Part shown: one piece after another, positions 9,521 to 21,200 of the stretch
Layout of the letters: each line of letters opens with the position of its first letter
How positions within the stretch are numbered: position 1 is the first letter of the stretch
DNA from: an uncultured Winogradskyella sp.
Lineage (GTDB): Bacteria > Bacteroidota > Bacteroidia > Flavobacteriales > Flavobacteriaceae
Direction of reading: 5' to 3'
Length of the DNA stretch: 40,253 bases
NCBI GenBank assembly: GCA_913061495.1
Contig: CAJXVG010000006.1
Span: forward strand, 1-40,253
Program-made: the position numbers and the translations under genes
Notes under the pieces: generated by a model
Database searches by the model: none
The model's input: the letters and a program-made list of their open reading frames with translations, nothing else
What the model was told of the DNA's origin: nothing

Positions 9521-10345
9521 ATGTTACGACTTTTAAATCTCGAATTACAAAAACTTTGGCTGAATAAAACCAGTAAAGTTCTTATATTTATCTCCTTTAT
9601 TCTGCCTTTTACGGTTTTAATATTATCCTCTATTAAAATTAATTTCTTTGGCTTTTTTACGTTGGAATTAGGTGAGCTTGGAATTTTTAACTTTCCCATA
9701 ATCTGGCATATCACAACCTTTTTTGCTTCCTATTTTAAATTCTTTTTTGCAATTGTCGTAGTGAGCATGATTAGTAATGAATATAGTAACAAAACACTTA
9801 AACAAAACCTAATTGACGGTTTAAGTAAAAAAGAGTTTATTCTTTCAAAATTCTATACCATTGTATTCTTTTCATTAGCCGCTACACTTTTAATAGGTGT
9901 TGCTACATTTTTAATTGGCATGTATTATTCTAGCTATACCGAAGCAACAATTATTTTTAGGGAAATTGAATTTCTACTAGCTTATTTCACAAAATTATTA
10001 GGCTTCTTTAGTCTTTGTTTGTTTTTTGGTATGCTTTTAAAACGTTCTGCGTTTGCTCTGGCCTTTCTATTTGTAACTTGGATTGTGGAGTTAATAATTT
10101 ACGGCCTAATGGAGTGGAAAATTGATAGTGATTTAGCAGATAAGATTTTTAATTTTTTCCCTATCCAATCTATGTACAAGCTCATAGACCAACCTGTTCA
10201 GCGCATAGTAATGACTAAGTTCCCAGAAAAAACTGACATTGCTTACGATTATGCTGTACATTGGCACGAAATCACTATTGTTTTAGGCTGGACAGCGCTT
10301 TTTGTATTTTTATCGTATCGATTACTGAAAAAGAGAGATTTATAA
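9521..10345 (+). CDS. ABC transporter permease
   Basis: MLRLLNLELQKLWLNKTSKVLIFISFILP, six-TM-like hydropathy, SNEYSNKTLKQNLIDGLSKKEFILSK; adjacent to the ATPase. Confidence 0.88.
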   Translation: MLRLLNLELQKLWLNKTSKVLIFISFILPFTVLILSSIKINFFGFFTLELGELGIFNFPIIWHITTFFASYFKFFFAIVVVSMISNEYSNKTLKQNLIDGLSKKEFILSKFYTIVFFSLAATLLIGVATFLIGMYYSSYTEATIIFREIEFLLAYFTKLLGFFSLCLFFGMLLKRSAFALAFLFVTWIVELIIYGLMEWKIDSDLADKIFNFFPIQSMYKLIDQPVQRIVMTKFPEKTDIAYDYAVHWHEITIVLGWTALFVFLSYRLLKKRDL

Positions 10346-10353
10346 TATCTTTG
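10346..10353 (+). promoter_or_regulatory. -7 box candidate upstream of first T9SS array gene
   Basis: TATCTTTG begins directly after the permease stop (10345), 19 nt before ATG 10373. Confidence 0.4.
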
Positions 10354-10372
10354 GTAGCAGTTGCTATTTAAG

Positions 10373-13300
10373 ATGAAAAAAATAAATCTTGTTTTTCTCT
10401 CACTAATTTTCAGTGCTCAGATGTATGCTCAGAACGAGGCATCATTTTGGTATTTTGGTCAAAACGCAGGTTTGCGGTTTGATACCACTACTGGCACAGT
10501 TTCAGCAGTTACTGACGGCCAATTAAATACTTTAGAAGGCTGTACTTCTATTTCCGATGCAAATGGTGACCTTCTATTCTATACAGATGGACAAACCGTT
10601 TGGAACAGAAATCACCAAATAATGCAAAACGGCAATTATTTTGGTGGCACTGGTTTATTGGGTGATCCCTCAAGTACCTCATCAGGTCTTATTGTACCAA
10701 AACCAGAAGATCCAACACAATATTATATTTTCACGGTAGATGAACCTCATCATCAAAATGCAGCGGTCTTCCCAAACCAATTTAACGGAGCTTATGATTC
10801 TGGTGGAAGTGTACCAGGACAAGATGATGGCCTCAACAATGGTTTTAATTATTCGCTGGTTGACATGACTCTAAATGGCGGTTTAGGTGATGTAGTAGAT
10901 GCTGAAAAAAATATGCCATTGATATCCTATGATCCCTCGAGTACATTGGAGCTTCAATACAAATGTTCAGAAAAAATCACAGCAGTTCGTGCAGAAGATT
11001 GTTCTTCTATTTGGGTAATTACACATTTTGGCAATTCGTTTTATGCTTTTAGAATTGATGATTCTGGTGTTGAAACCACACCAGTAATTTCAACTGTTGG
11101 TCCATATATTCCTATTGAAGGATACAGGAGAAACGCTTTAGGTTATTTAAAAACATCACCAGACGCTACTAAATTAGTAGTTTCACATTTGGGAGAAGCA
11201 ACTGTGACAGCTGGTGAAGCTGGTGGAGGAGTTTATTTATTTGATTTTGATAATGAGACAGGGATAGTGTCAAACAGTACAGAGCTATATAGTCCTCAAA
11301 ATAACGACAGTCCTTACGGAGTTGAATTTTCTGCTGAAAATCGAAAAGTTTATGCTACAGTTGGGATTGGAGAATCTGGAAATGGTGCCAGCCAAGTCTT
11401 ACAATGGGATTTGGAAAGCGCAGATATACCTGCATCTATGCAAGTAATACATTCTTCGAGTACCATAAGTGCGGGTGCTCTACAATTAGGTGTGGACCGA
11501 AAAATTTACAGAGCCCAATTTAGTTTCAACAGTAATTCTAATGCTTCAAGATATTTGGGAGTTATAAATAATCCCGAAGCTGACGGTACCGCAGCAAACT
11601 ATAATGGACAAGGTGTTCTTTTGGATGTCAATGGATTCAACCAAAACACAAGTCGTATTGGTTTGCCACCATTTATACAATCCCTGTTTAATTCACAAAC
11701 CGATATTATAAGAAACGGCATAAGTACTACAGAACTAAAACTTTGCACAGGTGATAGCTACACTTTACTTGCTGATGACTACCCTACTGGAGACTATGTT
11801 TGGAGCTTTAACGGAACTCCATTGACAGAAACAACTAATGAGCTTTTTGTAAACACTCCAGGATTTTACGAAGTTTATATTGAACCTAATAATGGAGAGT
11901 GCCCAATTGAAGGAAGTGCTGTGGTAGGTATATTTGACATTCCTGTAGCAAATAATTTAACGGATATTAGTGTTTGTGATAATAATGCAAATGATGGCGT
12001 CTTTTCATTCGATTTTACATCAAAAAACAACGAAGCACTTTTAACACAAAATCCTTCGGAATATAACGTGCGTTATTTTGAAAGTGCTTTGGATGCAAAT
12101 AACCTTCAAAATGAAATCACCTTTCCTTATGAAAACACCACAAACCCACAAACTATTTTTGTGCGTGTGGATAACGGAAACAATACCAATTGCTTTGATA
12201 TTAATTCATTTGAACTTAAAATCTTCAACACTCCGCAAATTATTCAGATGAGCAACATAGAATTTTGTGATAACCAAGGAGATGAAACGGATGGTATTGC
12301 TACAATTGAACTTTCAGATTATATCCCAAACATTAGTGGAGCTCAAAACGATGTGAATGTTACTTTTCACCCAACACAAAGTGATGCAGATAGTAAGACT
12401 TCTCAGTTGCCATTTACATACACTAATTCAACAGCTTTTAACGAAACTATTTTTATAAGAATTGAAAACTCAACCAATACAGATTGTTACAATACAACCA
12501 GTTTTGAACTGATTATAAATGCGGCACCTATTGCCAATGACATCTCTATTTTGCAATGTGATGAAGATGGTATTCCCGAAGGCTTCACAACCTTCAACAT
12601 CAATGCATTTATAGATGAAATTACCAATGGAGAACCTGGAGTAACAACCAACTTTTATTTATCGTTAGCAGATGCTGAAAATCAAAACAACGAAATCAAT
12701 GCAGATGCTTTTGAGAATTTTTTCAATCCACAAACCCTTTATGTCAGAGTAGATAATACCTCAACAGGTTGTGTAAGTTATAGTGAAGTTACCCTTAACG
12801 TAAGCACCACTTCTTCTAATGATGCCAGCATACAAGCCTGTGATGACGATGGTACCGAAGATGGTTTTACTAGTTTTAACCTCAACACTGCCAATACTAT
12901 TGTTTTAGCTGGCGCACCAGCCGGCTTGGATTTATCTTATTATGAAACCTATAACGATGCGCTTTTAGAGATCAATCCCATTGAAAACACATTTACCAAT
13001 ACAGTTCCGTACAACCAAACAATCTACGGAAGAGTTGAAAATGCAAACGCTTGCTATGGTATAAGCGAAATAGAGCTCACCGTTTTTGAATTACCAAATA
13101 TTGAAACCGAATTTGAAACACAATACTGCCTCAACTTTTTTCCTGAAACTATTAGTTTAAATGGTGGTGTCATTAATGATTCACCAAGTAATTATTTTTA
13201 TCAATGGTCCACAGGTGAAAACACAGCAGAAATTCAAGTGAACGAACCTGGTACTTACTCAGTGAGAGTCAGCAATACCAATGGCTGTTTTAAAGACAGA

Positions 13301-13804
13301 ACTATTACTGTTTTGCCATCAAATATTGCAACCTTTACCAATATTGAAATTGTTGATGCCTCAAATAATAATTCTATATCTGTTTTTGTAAGTGGAGAAG
13401 GCGACTATGAATATGCATTAGATGATAGTAATGGACCGTATCAAGATAGCCCAATTTTTAATAATGTTCTACCAGGTTTATACACGGTTTATGTTCGTGA
13501 TAAAAACAATTGTGGCATTGTTGAAGAATTGGTTTCGGTAATTGGTTTTCCAAAATTCTTTACTCCAAATGGAGACAACGATAACGAATTTTGGCAAGTT
13601 AAAGGAGTATCTTCACAATTTCAAGTTAACAGTAACGTTTTAATTTTTGACCGCTATGGTAAACTCATAAAAGAATTAGATCCTTTAAGTCCTGGTTGGG
13701 ATGGCACTCTGAATGGAAAAAAATTACCATCTAGCGATTATTGGTTTAAGGTTACACTTGAAGACGGAAGAACATTTACAAGCCATTTTTCTCTCAAACG
13801 ATGA
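10373..13804 (+). CDS. T9SS type-B (gliding-motility C-terminal) secreted protein, propeller-like N-terminus
   Basis: Signal peptide; SFWYFGQNAGLRFDTTTG...LLFYTDGQTVWNRNHQIM propeller-type head; four repeats; CTD PKFFTPNGDNDNEFWQVKG...IFDRYGKLIKELDPLSPGWDGTLNGKKLPSSDYWF. Confidence 0.9.
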   Translation: MKKINLVFLSLIFSAQMYAQNEASFWYFGQNAGLRFDTTTGTVSAVTDGQLNTLEGCTSISDANGDLLFYTDGQTVWNRNHQIMQNGNYFGGTGLLGDPSSTSSGLIVPKPEDPTQYYIFTVDEPHHQNAAVFPNQFNGAYDSGGSVPGQDDGLNNGFNYSLVDMTLNGGLGDVVDAEKNMPLISYDPSSTLELQYKCSEKITAVRAEDCSSIWVITHFGNSFYAFRIDDSGVETTPVISTVGPYIPIEGYRRNALGYLKTSPDATKLVVSHLGEATVTAGEAGGGVYLFDFDNETGIVSNSTELYSPQNNDSPYGVEFSAENRKVYATVGIGESGNGASQVLQWDLESADIPASMQVIHSSSTISAGALQLGVDRKIYRAQFSFNSNSNASRYLGVINNPEADGTAANYNGQGVLLDVNGFNQNTSRIGLPPFIQSLFNSQTDIIRNGISTTELKLCTGDSYTLLADDYPTGDYVWSFNGTPLTETTNELFVNTPGFYEVYIEPNNGECPIEGSAVVGIFDIPVANNLTDISVCDNNANDGVFSFDFTSKNNEALLTQNPSEYNVRYFESALDANNLQNEITFPYENTTNPQTIFVRVDNGNNTNCFDINSFELKIFNTPQIIQMSNIEFCDNQGDETDGIATIELSDYIPNISGAQNDVNVTFHPTQSDADSKTSQLPFTYTNSTAFNETIFIRIENSTNTDCYNTTSFELIINAAPIANDISILQCDEDGIPEGFTTFNINAFIDEITNGEPGVTTNFYLSLADAENQNNEINADAFENFFNPQTLYVRVDNTSTGCVSYSEVTLNVSTTSSNDASIQACDDDGTEDGFTSFNLNTANTIVLAGAPAGLDLSYYETYNDALLEINPIENTFTNTVPYNQTIYGRVENANACYGISEIELTVFELPNIETEFETQYCLNFFPETISLNGGVINDSPSNYFYQWSTGENTAEIQVNEPGTYSVRVSNTNGCFKDRTITVLPSNIATFTNIEIVDASNNNSISVFVSGEGDYEYALDDSNGPYQDSPIFNNVLPGLYTVYVRDKNNCGIVEELVSVIGFPKFFTPNGDNDNEFWQVKGVSSQFQVNSNVLIFDRYGKLIKELDPLSPGWDGTLNGKKLPSSDYWFKVTLEDGRTFTSHFSLKR
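11958..13124 (+). repeat. Four tandem ~97-aa repeats (C-Asp-rich...GC modules)
   Basis: Module heads ISVCDNNANDG, IEFCDNQGDETDG, ILQCDEDGIPEG, IQACDDDGTEDG, each followed by a DA-rich strand and an RV.N...C strand. Boundaries approximate. Confidence 0.8.
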
Positions 13805-16269
13805 ATTTCAAATCTCCTTTTATTATTAAAAAAACATTCCTTTTTACAGTTCTATTCTGTTTAACATTTACAATAAATGCCCAACAACCTAACGACTGTC
13901 AAAATGCAGTTACTGTTTGTGGTAACTCAAGTTTTAGTTTGGATGTAAATGGCATTGGCACACAAGAGTTAAATAATTCAAATACGTGTTCTAGCCAAGA
14001 AAACAATAGTATTTGGCTAGAGGTAACCATTGCTAGTTCTGGCACATTAGCATTTACGCTGACTCCTAGCAGTAGCAGCATAACTGAAGATTACGATTTT
14101 TTTATATTTGGGCCAAACGTAAACTGTGGTAATATTGGGCAAGCTATACGATGCTCAACAACCAATCCTGCGGCAGCACACCAAGGTAATAATCTCACAG
14201 GATTGAACTCAACCGATCCAGATCCAGACGAAGGACCAGGTTCAGATGGTGATAGTTTTGTAAGTGCAATAGAGGTCTTAGCAGGTGAAAGCTACTTTAT
14301 AGTAATTGATAGACCTGTTGGCAACAGTCCTTTTTCTTTAGAATGGACAGGTACAGCTACGTTCCCAGACAATCCATCTAATCCAATGTTACAAAATCCT
14401 AGCTCTACTAGCTTACCAGATTTGAATGTGTGTGATGGGCTTACTCCTTTTGATGATAATATTACCCAAATTGACCTTACGCAATTAACCCAAGATATTA
14501 TTAACGGAGAGTCTGACGTCGCAGTAAGTTACCATGTTTCAGAAAGCGATGCCAACATCAATGTAAACCCTCTGGGAGATATTTTCAATAGTACATCGAG
14601 TTCTCAAAACATTTATATCAGAATTGAAAATACCACCAGCCACTGTTATATTCTAAATGATTTACAAATAAATATAACATCACTTTCAGATTTTAATACA
14701 CCAACCGATTACCAGCTATGTGATGATGATACAGATGGTGATGACCAAAACGGCATGAGAACCTTTGATTTTAATATTAAGACCCAAGAAATAACTAATA
14801 ATATTGTAGGTGCAAACTACTCAATTTCATATCATTTAAGTCAGAATGATGCAGAATCTGGCAATGCTCCATTACCCATAAACTATACTAATACCACTCC
14901 TACTCCAACAGAAATTTTTGTAAGGATTGTTGATAATGATCAAAGTTGTGTTGGCTTCACTTCATTCAATATCTTAGTTTCAGAAATACCTGTTGCCAAT
15001 GATATTACACTTTTACAATGTGATGAAGATGGCATACCTGAAGGCTTTACGACCTTCAACATAACTGAAGCTTTGAACGCTATTACCGGAGACAATACAA
15101 ATACTTCAGTAAAATATTACTTGTCTCAAAATGATGCAGAAAATCAATTAAACGAAATTACAAACCCAGAAGCTTTTGATAATTTCTTCAATCCTCAAAT
15201 TATTTACACTCGTGTGACCAACCCAAGTAGTGGTTGCATCAATTTTAGCGAAATTTCACTAGAGGCTAGTACAACAGCCTCTAACAATGCCAGTATGCAA
15301 GCTTGTGATGATGACGGAACTGAGGATGGTTTCACAGAGTTTAATTTGGTTGATGCTAACACTATTGTTTTGGCTGGCTCACCTGCTGGATTAAATTTAA
15401 TGTACTATGAAACCTATGAAGATGCACTGCTAGAAACCAATCCGCTTGGAAATACGTTTACCAATACAATTGCTTTCAATCAAACGATTTATGGTCGTGT
15501 AGAGAATTTAAACGGATGCTATGGGATTAGTGAAATTGAGCTTACTGTTTTTGAATTACCTAATATTGAAACCGAATTTGAAACAAAGTACTGTCTCAAC
15601 TTTTTTCCTGATACCATTATTTTAGATGGAGGAATAATCAACGACTCTCCAAGTAATTATTTTTACGATTGGTCCACAGGCGAAAACACCACAGAAATTG
15701 AAGTTAATGAACCAGGTACATATACTGTTAGAGTAACCAATACAAACGGGTGTTTTAAAGACCGAACTATTACAGTTTTACCATCTAACATTGCTACCAT
15801 AACAAATATTGAAGTTGTAGATGCCACTGAAAATAACTCTATTGCAGTAATGGTTACCGGAGAGGGAGATTATGAATATGCATTGAATGATATGAATGGT
15901 CCATATCAAGATAATCCTCTTTTTCAGAATGTAAAACCAGGTGTGTATACCGTTTATGTACGTGATAAAAATAATTGTGGTATCTCTGAAGCGCAAGTTT
16001 CGGTCATTGGATTCCCTAAGTTTTTTACACCAAATAGTGACACCGTAAATGACTATTGGCAGATTGATGGTATCTCATCTCAATTTCAAGCTAATTCCGC
16101 TATATTAATTTTTGATCGCTACGGAAAATTATTGAAAGAACTTGATCCGCTCAGTCCAGGTTGGGATGGCAATTATAATGGAGCTAAATTACCAACCAGT
16201 GATTATTGGTTTAAAGTAAAACTTGAAGATGGCAGAACCTTTACAAGTCATTTTACCCTGAAGCGATAA
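13801..16269 (+). CDS. T9SS type-B secreted protein, paralog of the preceding gene with a different head
   Basis: ATGA overlap with upstream CDS; N-term QQPNDCQNAVTVCGNSSFSLDVNG; four repeats; CTD PKFFTPNSDTVNDYWQIDG...IFDRYGKLLKELDPLSPGWDG. Confidence 0.9.
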   Translation: MNFKSPFIIKKTFLFTVLFCLTFTINAQQPNDCQNAVTVCGNSSFSLDVNGIGTQELNNSNTCSSQENNSIWLEVTIASSGTLAFTLTPSSSSITEDYDFFIFGPNVNCGNIGQAIRCSTTNPAAAHQGNNLTGLNSTDPDPDEGPGSDGDSFVSAIEVLAGESYFIVIDRPVGNSPFSLEWTGTATFPDNPSNPMLQNPSSTSLPDLNVCDGLTPFDDNITQIDLTQLTQDIINGESDVAVSYHVSESDANINVNPLGDIFNSTSSSQNIYIRIENTTSHCYILNDLQINITSLSDFNTPTDYQLCDDDTDGDDQNGMRTFDFNIKTQEITNNIVGANYSISYHLSQNDAESGNAPLPINYTNTTPTPTEIFVRIVDNDQSCVGFTSFNILVSEIPVANDITLLQCDEDGIPEGFTTFNITEALNAITGDNTNTSVKYYLSQNDAENQLNEITNPEAFDNFFNPQIIYTRVTNPSSGCINFSEISLEASTTASNNASMQACDDDGTEDGFTEFNLVDANTIVLAGSPAGLNLMYYETYEDALLETNPLGNTFTNTIAFNQTIYGRVENLNGCYGISEIELTVFELPNIETEFETKYCLNFFPDTIILDGGIINDSPSNYFYDWSTGENTTEIEVNEPGTYTVRVTNTNGCFKDRTITVLPSNIATITNIEVVDATENNSIAVMVTGEGDYEYALNDMNGPYQDNPLFQNVKPGVYTVYVRDKNNCGISEAQVSVIGFPKFFTPNSDTVNDYWQIDGISSQFQANSAILIFDRYGKLLKELDPLSPGWDGNYNGAKLPTSDYWFKVKLEDGRTFTSHFTLKR
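14410..15585 (+). repeat. Four tandem ~97-aa repeats (same family)
   Basis: Module heads LNVCDGLTPFDD, YQLCDDDTDGDDQNG, LLQCDEDGIPEG, MQACDDDGTEDG. Boundaries approximate. Confidence 0.8.
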
Positions 16270-16307
16270 ATTTAAAATATGTATTTTAGTTTCACTTAAC
16301 TACAATC

Positions 16308-18086
16308 GTGAAACACCAGCTTTACATATATTTTCTTCTGTTTAGTATAAGTTGTTCACTTTGTGCACAAGATGTATCCCTTTTTCAACAATTTAACGGA
16401 AGGTACGATTATGTTGCCATTGGCAATACACTAAATACTTTGGAAAACGGACCAGGTGCGAGTTGTAATATCTTAACCTCTTCATCTGCAAGTCTAAATC
16501 TAAGTGCCACTCAAAATGTGATTGCAGCCTATTTGTATTGGGCAGGCTCTGACCGCGGAGATTTTGAGATTACATTAAACGGAACTCCAATAACCGCTGA
16601 GCGCACCTTTAGCGATGCTTTGGATGGCAACCGTACATTCTTTGCTGCCTTTGCTGATGTTACAGATATTATATTAGATGAAGGTAATGCTACCTATACG
16701 ATTTCAGATTTTGATTTGTCAAGCATTATAGATCCTTATTGCCCAACTGGGACCAACTTTGGTGGTTGGGCCATTTCAATCATTTATCAAGATGACAACT
16801 TACCGCTCAATCAACTCAACGTTTACGATGGCCTACAAAGTGTACCAACATTTCTCAGCATTACGTTAGATAATTTGAACGTGCTCGATAACGAAGATGC
16901 TAAAATAGGTTTTATTGCATGGGAAGGTGATAGATCTTTAGCCGTAAATGAACAATTAACCATTAATGGCAATTTAATAAGCAATTTTCCCCTAAACCCA
17001 GCGAATAATGCCTTTAACGGAACCAATAGCTTTACGGGAGCATCAGATTTATATAATATGGATATTGATGTTTACAATATTCAGGATAATATTGATGTGG
17101 GAGACACTTCAGCAACAATTGCATTAACTTCTGGGCAAGACTTTGTAATGATAAACAATATCATAACCGTTCTCAACAGCCAATTACCAGATGCAACTAT
17201 AACACTAGATGATGAAATTGTTAATTGCGGCGACAATACTATCGAAGTGTTTTTCACTGTAGGCAATACTAATAGTACAGCAGTTTTGCCTGCCAACACA
17301 CCTATTGCTTTTTATGTTGATGGAAATTTAATTGGTCAAACCCAAACCACAAGTGATATTGGAATTGGTGAAAGCGAAAACAATTCAATTCTATTAACGG
17401 TTCCAGAAGACACAAATCCTAACTTCACCTTAGTAGCCACTGCAGATGATAATGGCTCTATGACAGGAATTGTTACTGAAACCAACGAAGAAAACAACAC
17501 AACATCTACCAACATTGAATTATTGGTGATTCCTGAAATTACAATATTACCAAACCTCATTGGTTGCAATGAAGGTTTTGAAACTTCACCCTTTAATTTA
17601 GTTGAAGCTTTGGATGGATTAAATTTTAATATAGACAATATATCTTTCTATAGAAATATACCTGATTTAGAAACTCAAAACAATGTTATTGACATTCCCC
17701 AATTGTACAACAACCTAACTAATCCTGAAACCATATTTGTACGACTGGAAAGTCCTCCATGTTACGAAATACTTCAGTTTGAATTAATTGTAGATAATTG
17801 CCCACCTAATATACCGGAAGGGTTTTCGCCTAACGACGACACGTATAATGATTGGTTTAATATTCAAGGCTTATACGATATTTTTACTGATCATAAACTT
17901 AAGATTTATAATCGTTATGGAGATATTGTTTTTGAAGGTGACAATAACAAACGTTGGTATGGCAAGGTTAACAGAGGATTGAACAATCACGGCAAACGAG
18001 TTCCTGTTGGCACCTATTATTACCTTCTAAACCTAAATGATCCCGATTATAAACTTATGGTAGGTTGGGTTTATGTCAATTATTAA
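16308..18086 (+). CDS. T9SS type-B secreted protein with CARDB-like segment
   Basis: GTG start; signal peptide; PDATITLDDEIVNCGDNTIEVFFTVGNTNSTAVLPANTPIAFYVDG (CARDB-like); CTD FSPNDDTYNDWFNIQG...IYNRYGDIVFEG. Confidence 0.85.
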   Translation: MKHQLYIYFLLFSISCSLCAQDVSLFQQFNGRYDYVAIGNTLNTLENGPGASCNILTSSSASLNLSATQNVIAAYLYWAGSDRGDFEITLNGTPITAERTFSDALDGNRTFFAAFADVTDIILDEGNATYTISDFDLSSIIDPYCPTGTNFGGWAISIIYQDDNLPLNQLNVYDGLQSVPTFLSITLDNLNVLDNEDAKIGFIAWEGDRSLAVNEQLTINGNLISNFPLNPANNAFNGTNSFTGASDLYNMDIDVYNIQDNIDVGDTSATIALTSGQDFVMINNIITVLNSQLPDATITLDDEIVNCGDNTIEVFFTVGNTNSTAVLPANTPIAFYVDGNLIGQTQTTSDIGIGESENNSILLTVPEDTNPNFTLVATADDNGSMTGIVTETNEENNTTSTNIELLVIPEITILPNLIGCNEGFETSPFNLVEALDGLNFNIDNISFYRNIPDLETQNNVIDIPQLYNNLTNPETIFVRLESPPCYEILQFELIVDNCPPNIPEGFSPNDDTYNDWFNIQGLYDIFTDHKLKIYNRYGDIVFEGDNNKRWYGKVNRGLNNHGKRVPVGTYYYLLNLNDPDYKLMVGWVYVNY

Positions 18087-18138
18087 AATTACTTCTTATT
18101 AATAAATGTTAATGTTTAATGCTTTTTATCGTATTTTT

Positions 18139-18169
18139 TTGTATTTCGTCTAAATAATTTTTATTTTTG
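18139..18169 (+). promoter_or_regulatory. Promoter candidate TTG-N20-TAnnTTTG
   Basis: TTG 18139-18141 and TATTTTTG 18162-18169 with 20-nt spacing, upstream of ATG 18242. Confidence 0.45.
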
Positions 18170-18241
18170 ACTCTCATTACAACTAAAGTTAGAGTTGCCC
18201 CAAATCTACCCTTGCTTTATTTAAAGATTTAACCGCTGTTT

Positions 18242-21200
18242 ATGAACCCTATCAAATATCCCTTAATACTCTTTCTATGCTTTATTTTTTCACAGTTGTC
18301 TGCACAACAAATTAGTATAGACAACAACATTTCAGTTGAAGATTTAATAGCAAATACCCTTATTCAGGGCTGTGTAGAAGTATCTGACATCTCCTCTCCA
18401 ATAAACGGTAACGTTAACGGTTTAGGAAGTTTTGGTTATTTTGAAAGTGGTGCTTCTAACTTTCCTTTTGAAAATGGGATTGTTCTCACCACAGGAAATG
18501 CTAATGCTGGCGGAAATGGTCAAAACAACACGGTACTAAATGATGGAAACAGCAGTTGGACAACCGATGCCGATTTAGAAACTGCGTTAGGAATTAGCGG
18601 TACCGTAAATGCTACGGCAATAGAATTCAATTTTCTATCGAGCTCAAATCAAGTGCAATTCAATTATATTTTAGCTTCAGAAGAATATTTTGGTAATTTT
18701 CCATGTGAATATTCCGATGGTTTTGCTTTTCTAATCAGAGAGGCAGGCACAGGAAACGCGTATCAAAATATAGCATTGGTGCCAGGAACAACAATTCCTG
18801 TAAATACAAATACAGTCCATGATGAAATTGTTGGGTTTTGCGATGCAGAAAACGGACAATACTTTGAAGGTTATAATATAGGAGACACTAATTACAATGG
18901 TAGAACGAGTGTGCTTTCTGCAACAGCTACCATACAGCCTAATGTGCAATATCAAATTAAATTGGTGATTGCAGACCAAACAGATCAAAATTATGATTCG
19001 GCAGTTTTCATTGAAGGGAATTCTTTTAATGCGGCTGTAAATTTGGGAGAGGATATCATGACATGTGCTAGCAATGTATTGCTAAATGGTGATATTGCTA
19101 ATCCACAAGCCGTGTATTCATGGTATTTTAATAACACCTTAATTTCGGGTGCAACACAACCTACTTTCGATGTTTTAGAATCTGGAAACTATAGAATTGA
19201 AGTTGATATTCCATTAGCAGGCAGTACTTGTGTAATTGAAGACGATGTTAATATAACCTTGAGTTCTACACAATCTTCTGACCCAATTACAGATTTTCAA
19301 CTTTGTGATGATATAAGTGATGATGGTATTGAAACATTTGATCTTTCAACTAAAAACACAGAAGTCTTGGCATCAGTGCCAGCATCAAACTATATGATAT
19401 CTTATCATTACTCTGAAACTGAAGCACAAAACAATTCTAATAGTATTGTAAACCCAATTCAAAACTCAACCAACCCAGAAACCATTTATGTAAGGATTGA
19501 AGATATTGATAATGGTTGTTTAGCGTTTTCAAACTTTGATTTAATTGTTAATCCTTTACCAACTATAACAGATCCAACACCTTTACAAGTCTGTGACGAC
19601 CAAACTGCAGATGGTTATACAGCGATAGATTTGAGTGTTAAAAATGACGAAATTACAAATGGCCAAACCAATCTTATAGTAAATTTTCACACTACTGCTG
19701 CAGATGCAGCTTCTGGCAGTAATCCATTGCCTCTACCCTATGTAAATACCAATGTAAACGAACAGGTTTTTGTAAGTGTGCAAAACCAGCAAACTGGTTG
19801 CTTAACTACTACAAGTTTGGATATAGAGGTTTTAGATAACCCAGTTATAAATAATGAAGAGCATTACATTGATGCTTGTGATACAGACCATGACGGTTTT
19901 GCTAATTTCGATTTAACTTCTGTTATACCTAATATTCTTGAAGGGTTAACTGATGTATCAGTAACGTTTCATGAAAGTAACCAAGATGCAATTTCAGGAA
20001 CAAATGCCATAGCTGATGACACCAATTACGCTAACACCATTAATGAAGAACAAATAATTTATGTTAGGATTGAGGATGACACAACCGGTTGCGCTTCTGT
20101 GACTCCTATTGAAATTCATACAAATTTATTATTAACAGCCACCAATATTAATAATGCTACGCTATGTGATGTGTCTAATGATGGCACAGAGGAATTTAAC
20201 TTCTCTAATATCGCTACAGGCATTATAAATGATTTGGAAAATGTATCGGTTGTTTTTTACGAAACGGAAGCAGATCGTACCAACCAAAGCAATCCAATTG
20301 ACCAAAATGTACCTTATGAACCACAAAGCAATCCACAAACAATTTATCTGGCTTTAGAAAGCGATACTTGTGCTGATGAAGCTGAAATTGAATTGGTTCT
20401 ATTGCCTGTGCAGGAATTCGATCCTATTGACGACCAAACAGTCTGTGATGAAGATCAAGACGGATTTACATCTACAGATTTATCTCAATTTGATATTTTG
20501 GTTACCCAAGGTCAGTCTGGTTTTATAGTGAGTTATTTTGCTTCTGAAAATGATGCCTTATCCAACACCAATGCGTTACCAAATTTTTATACCAACACTA
20601 CTAACCCGTTTACCGTATATCCAAGAATACAAGATGTAGGTACTGGCTGTTTTGACGTTAATAATTTTACTGTTACAGTTTTAGAAGCTCCAATAACGAC
20701 CGCTCCATCTCCAATATTAATGTGTGATAACGACCAAGATGGATTTTCCACAATTAATCTTCAAAATGTTATTTCTGAAGTTGTTTCAGATACCAATGAG
20801 CGATCTATAACTTTTTACAATAATCAATCAGATGCAGATCAAGGCTTAAACCAAATAAATAATGAAACGGCTTATTCAGCGCAAACGGAATCTGTTTTCA
20901 TTAGAGTGGAAAATACTGTAACAGGTTGTCACTCCACTGAAATTTTATCAGTAACAATTAACACATTGCCTGTTTTTCAACCGATTAGTAATTATAAAAT
21001 TTGCGAAGATAATAGTGATGGTTTTGGGGATTTTATATTCAATACAAAAGATGTTGAAATCTTGAACGGCCAAAGTGGAAAACAAGTATTTTACTACCTC
21101 AACCAAACAGACGCAGACAATCGCACAAACGCAATTGACAAATCCTCTATTTATCAAAACACAAGCAATCCACAAACCATTTTTGCTAGAGTTGAAAATA

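Noticed and set aside
17336-17638. Antisense ORF of 100 aa within the CARDB-type T9SS gene, with similar antisense ORFs at 22399, 28343 and 28933
   Set aside because: Shadow ORFs from biased codon composition in long coding genes.
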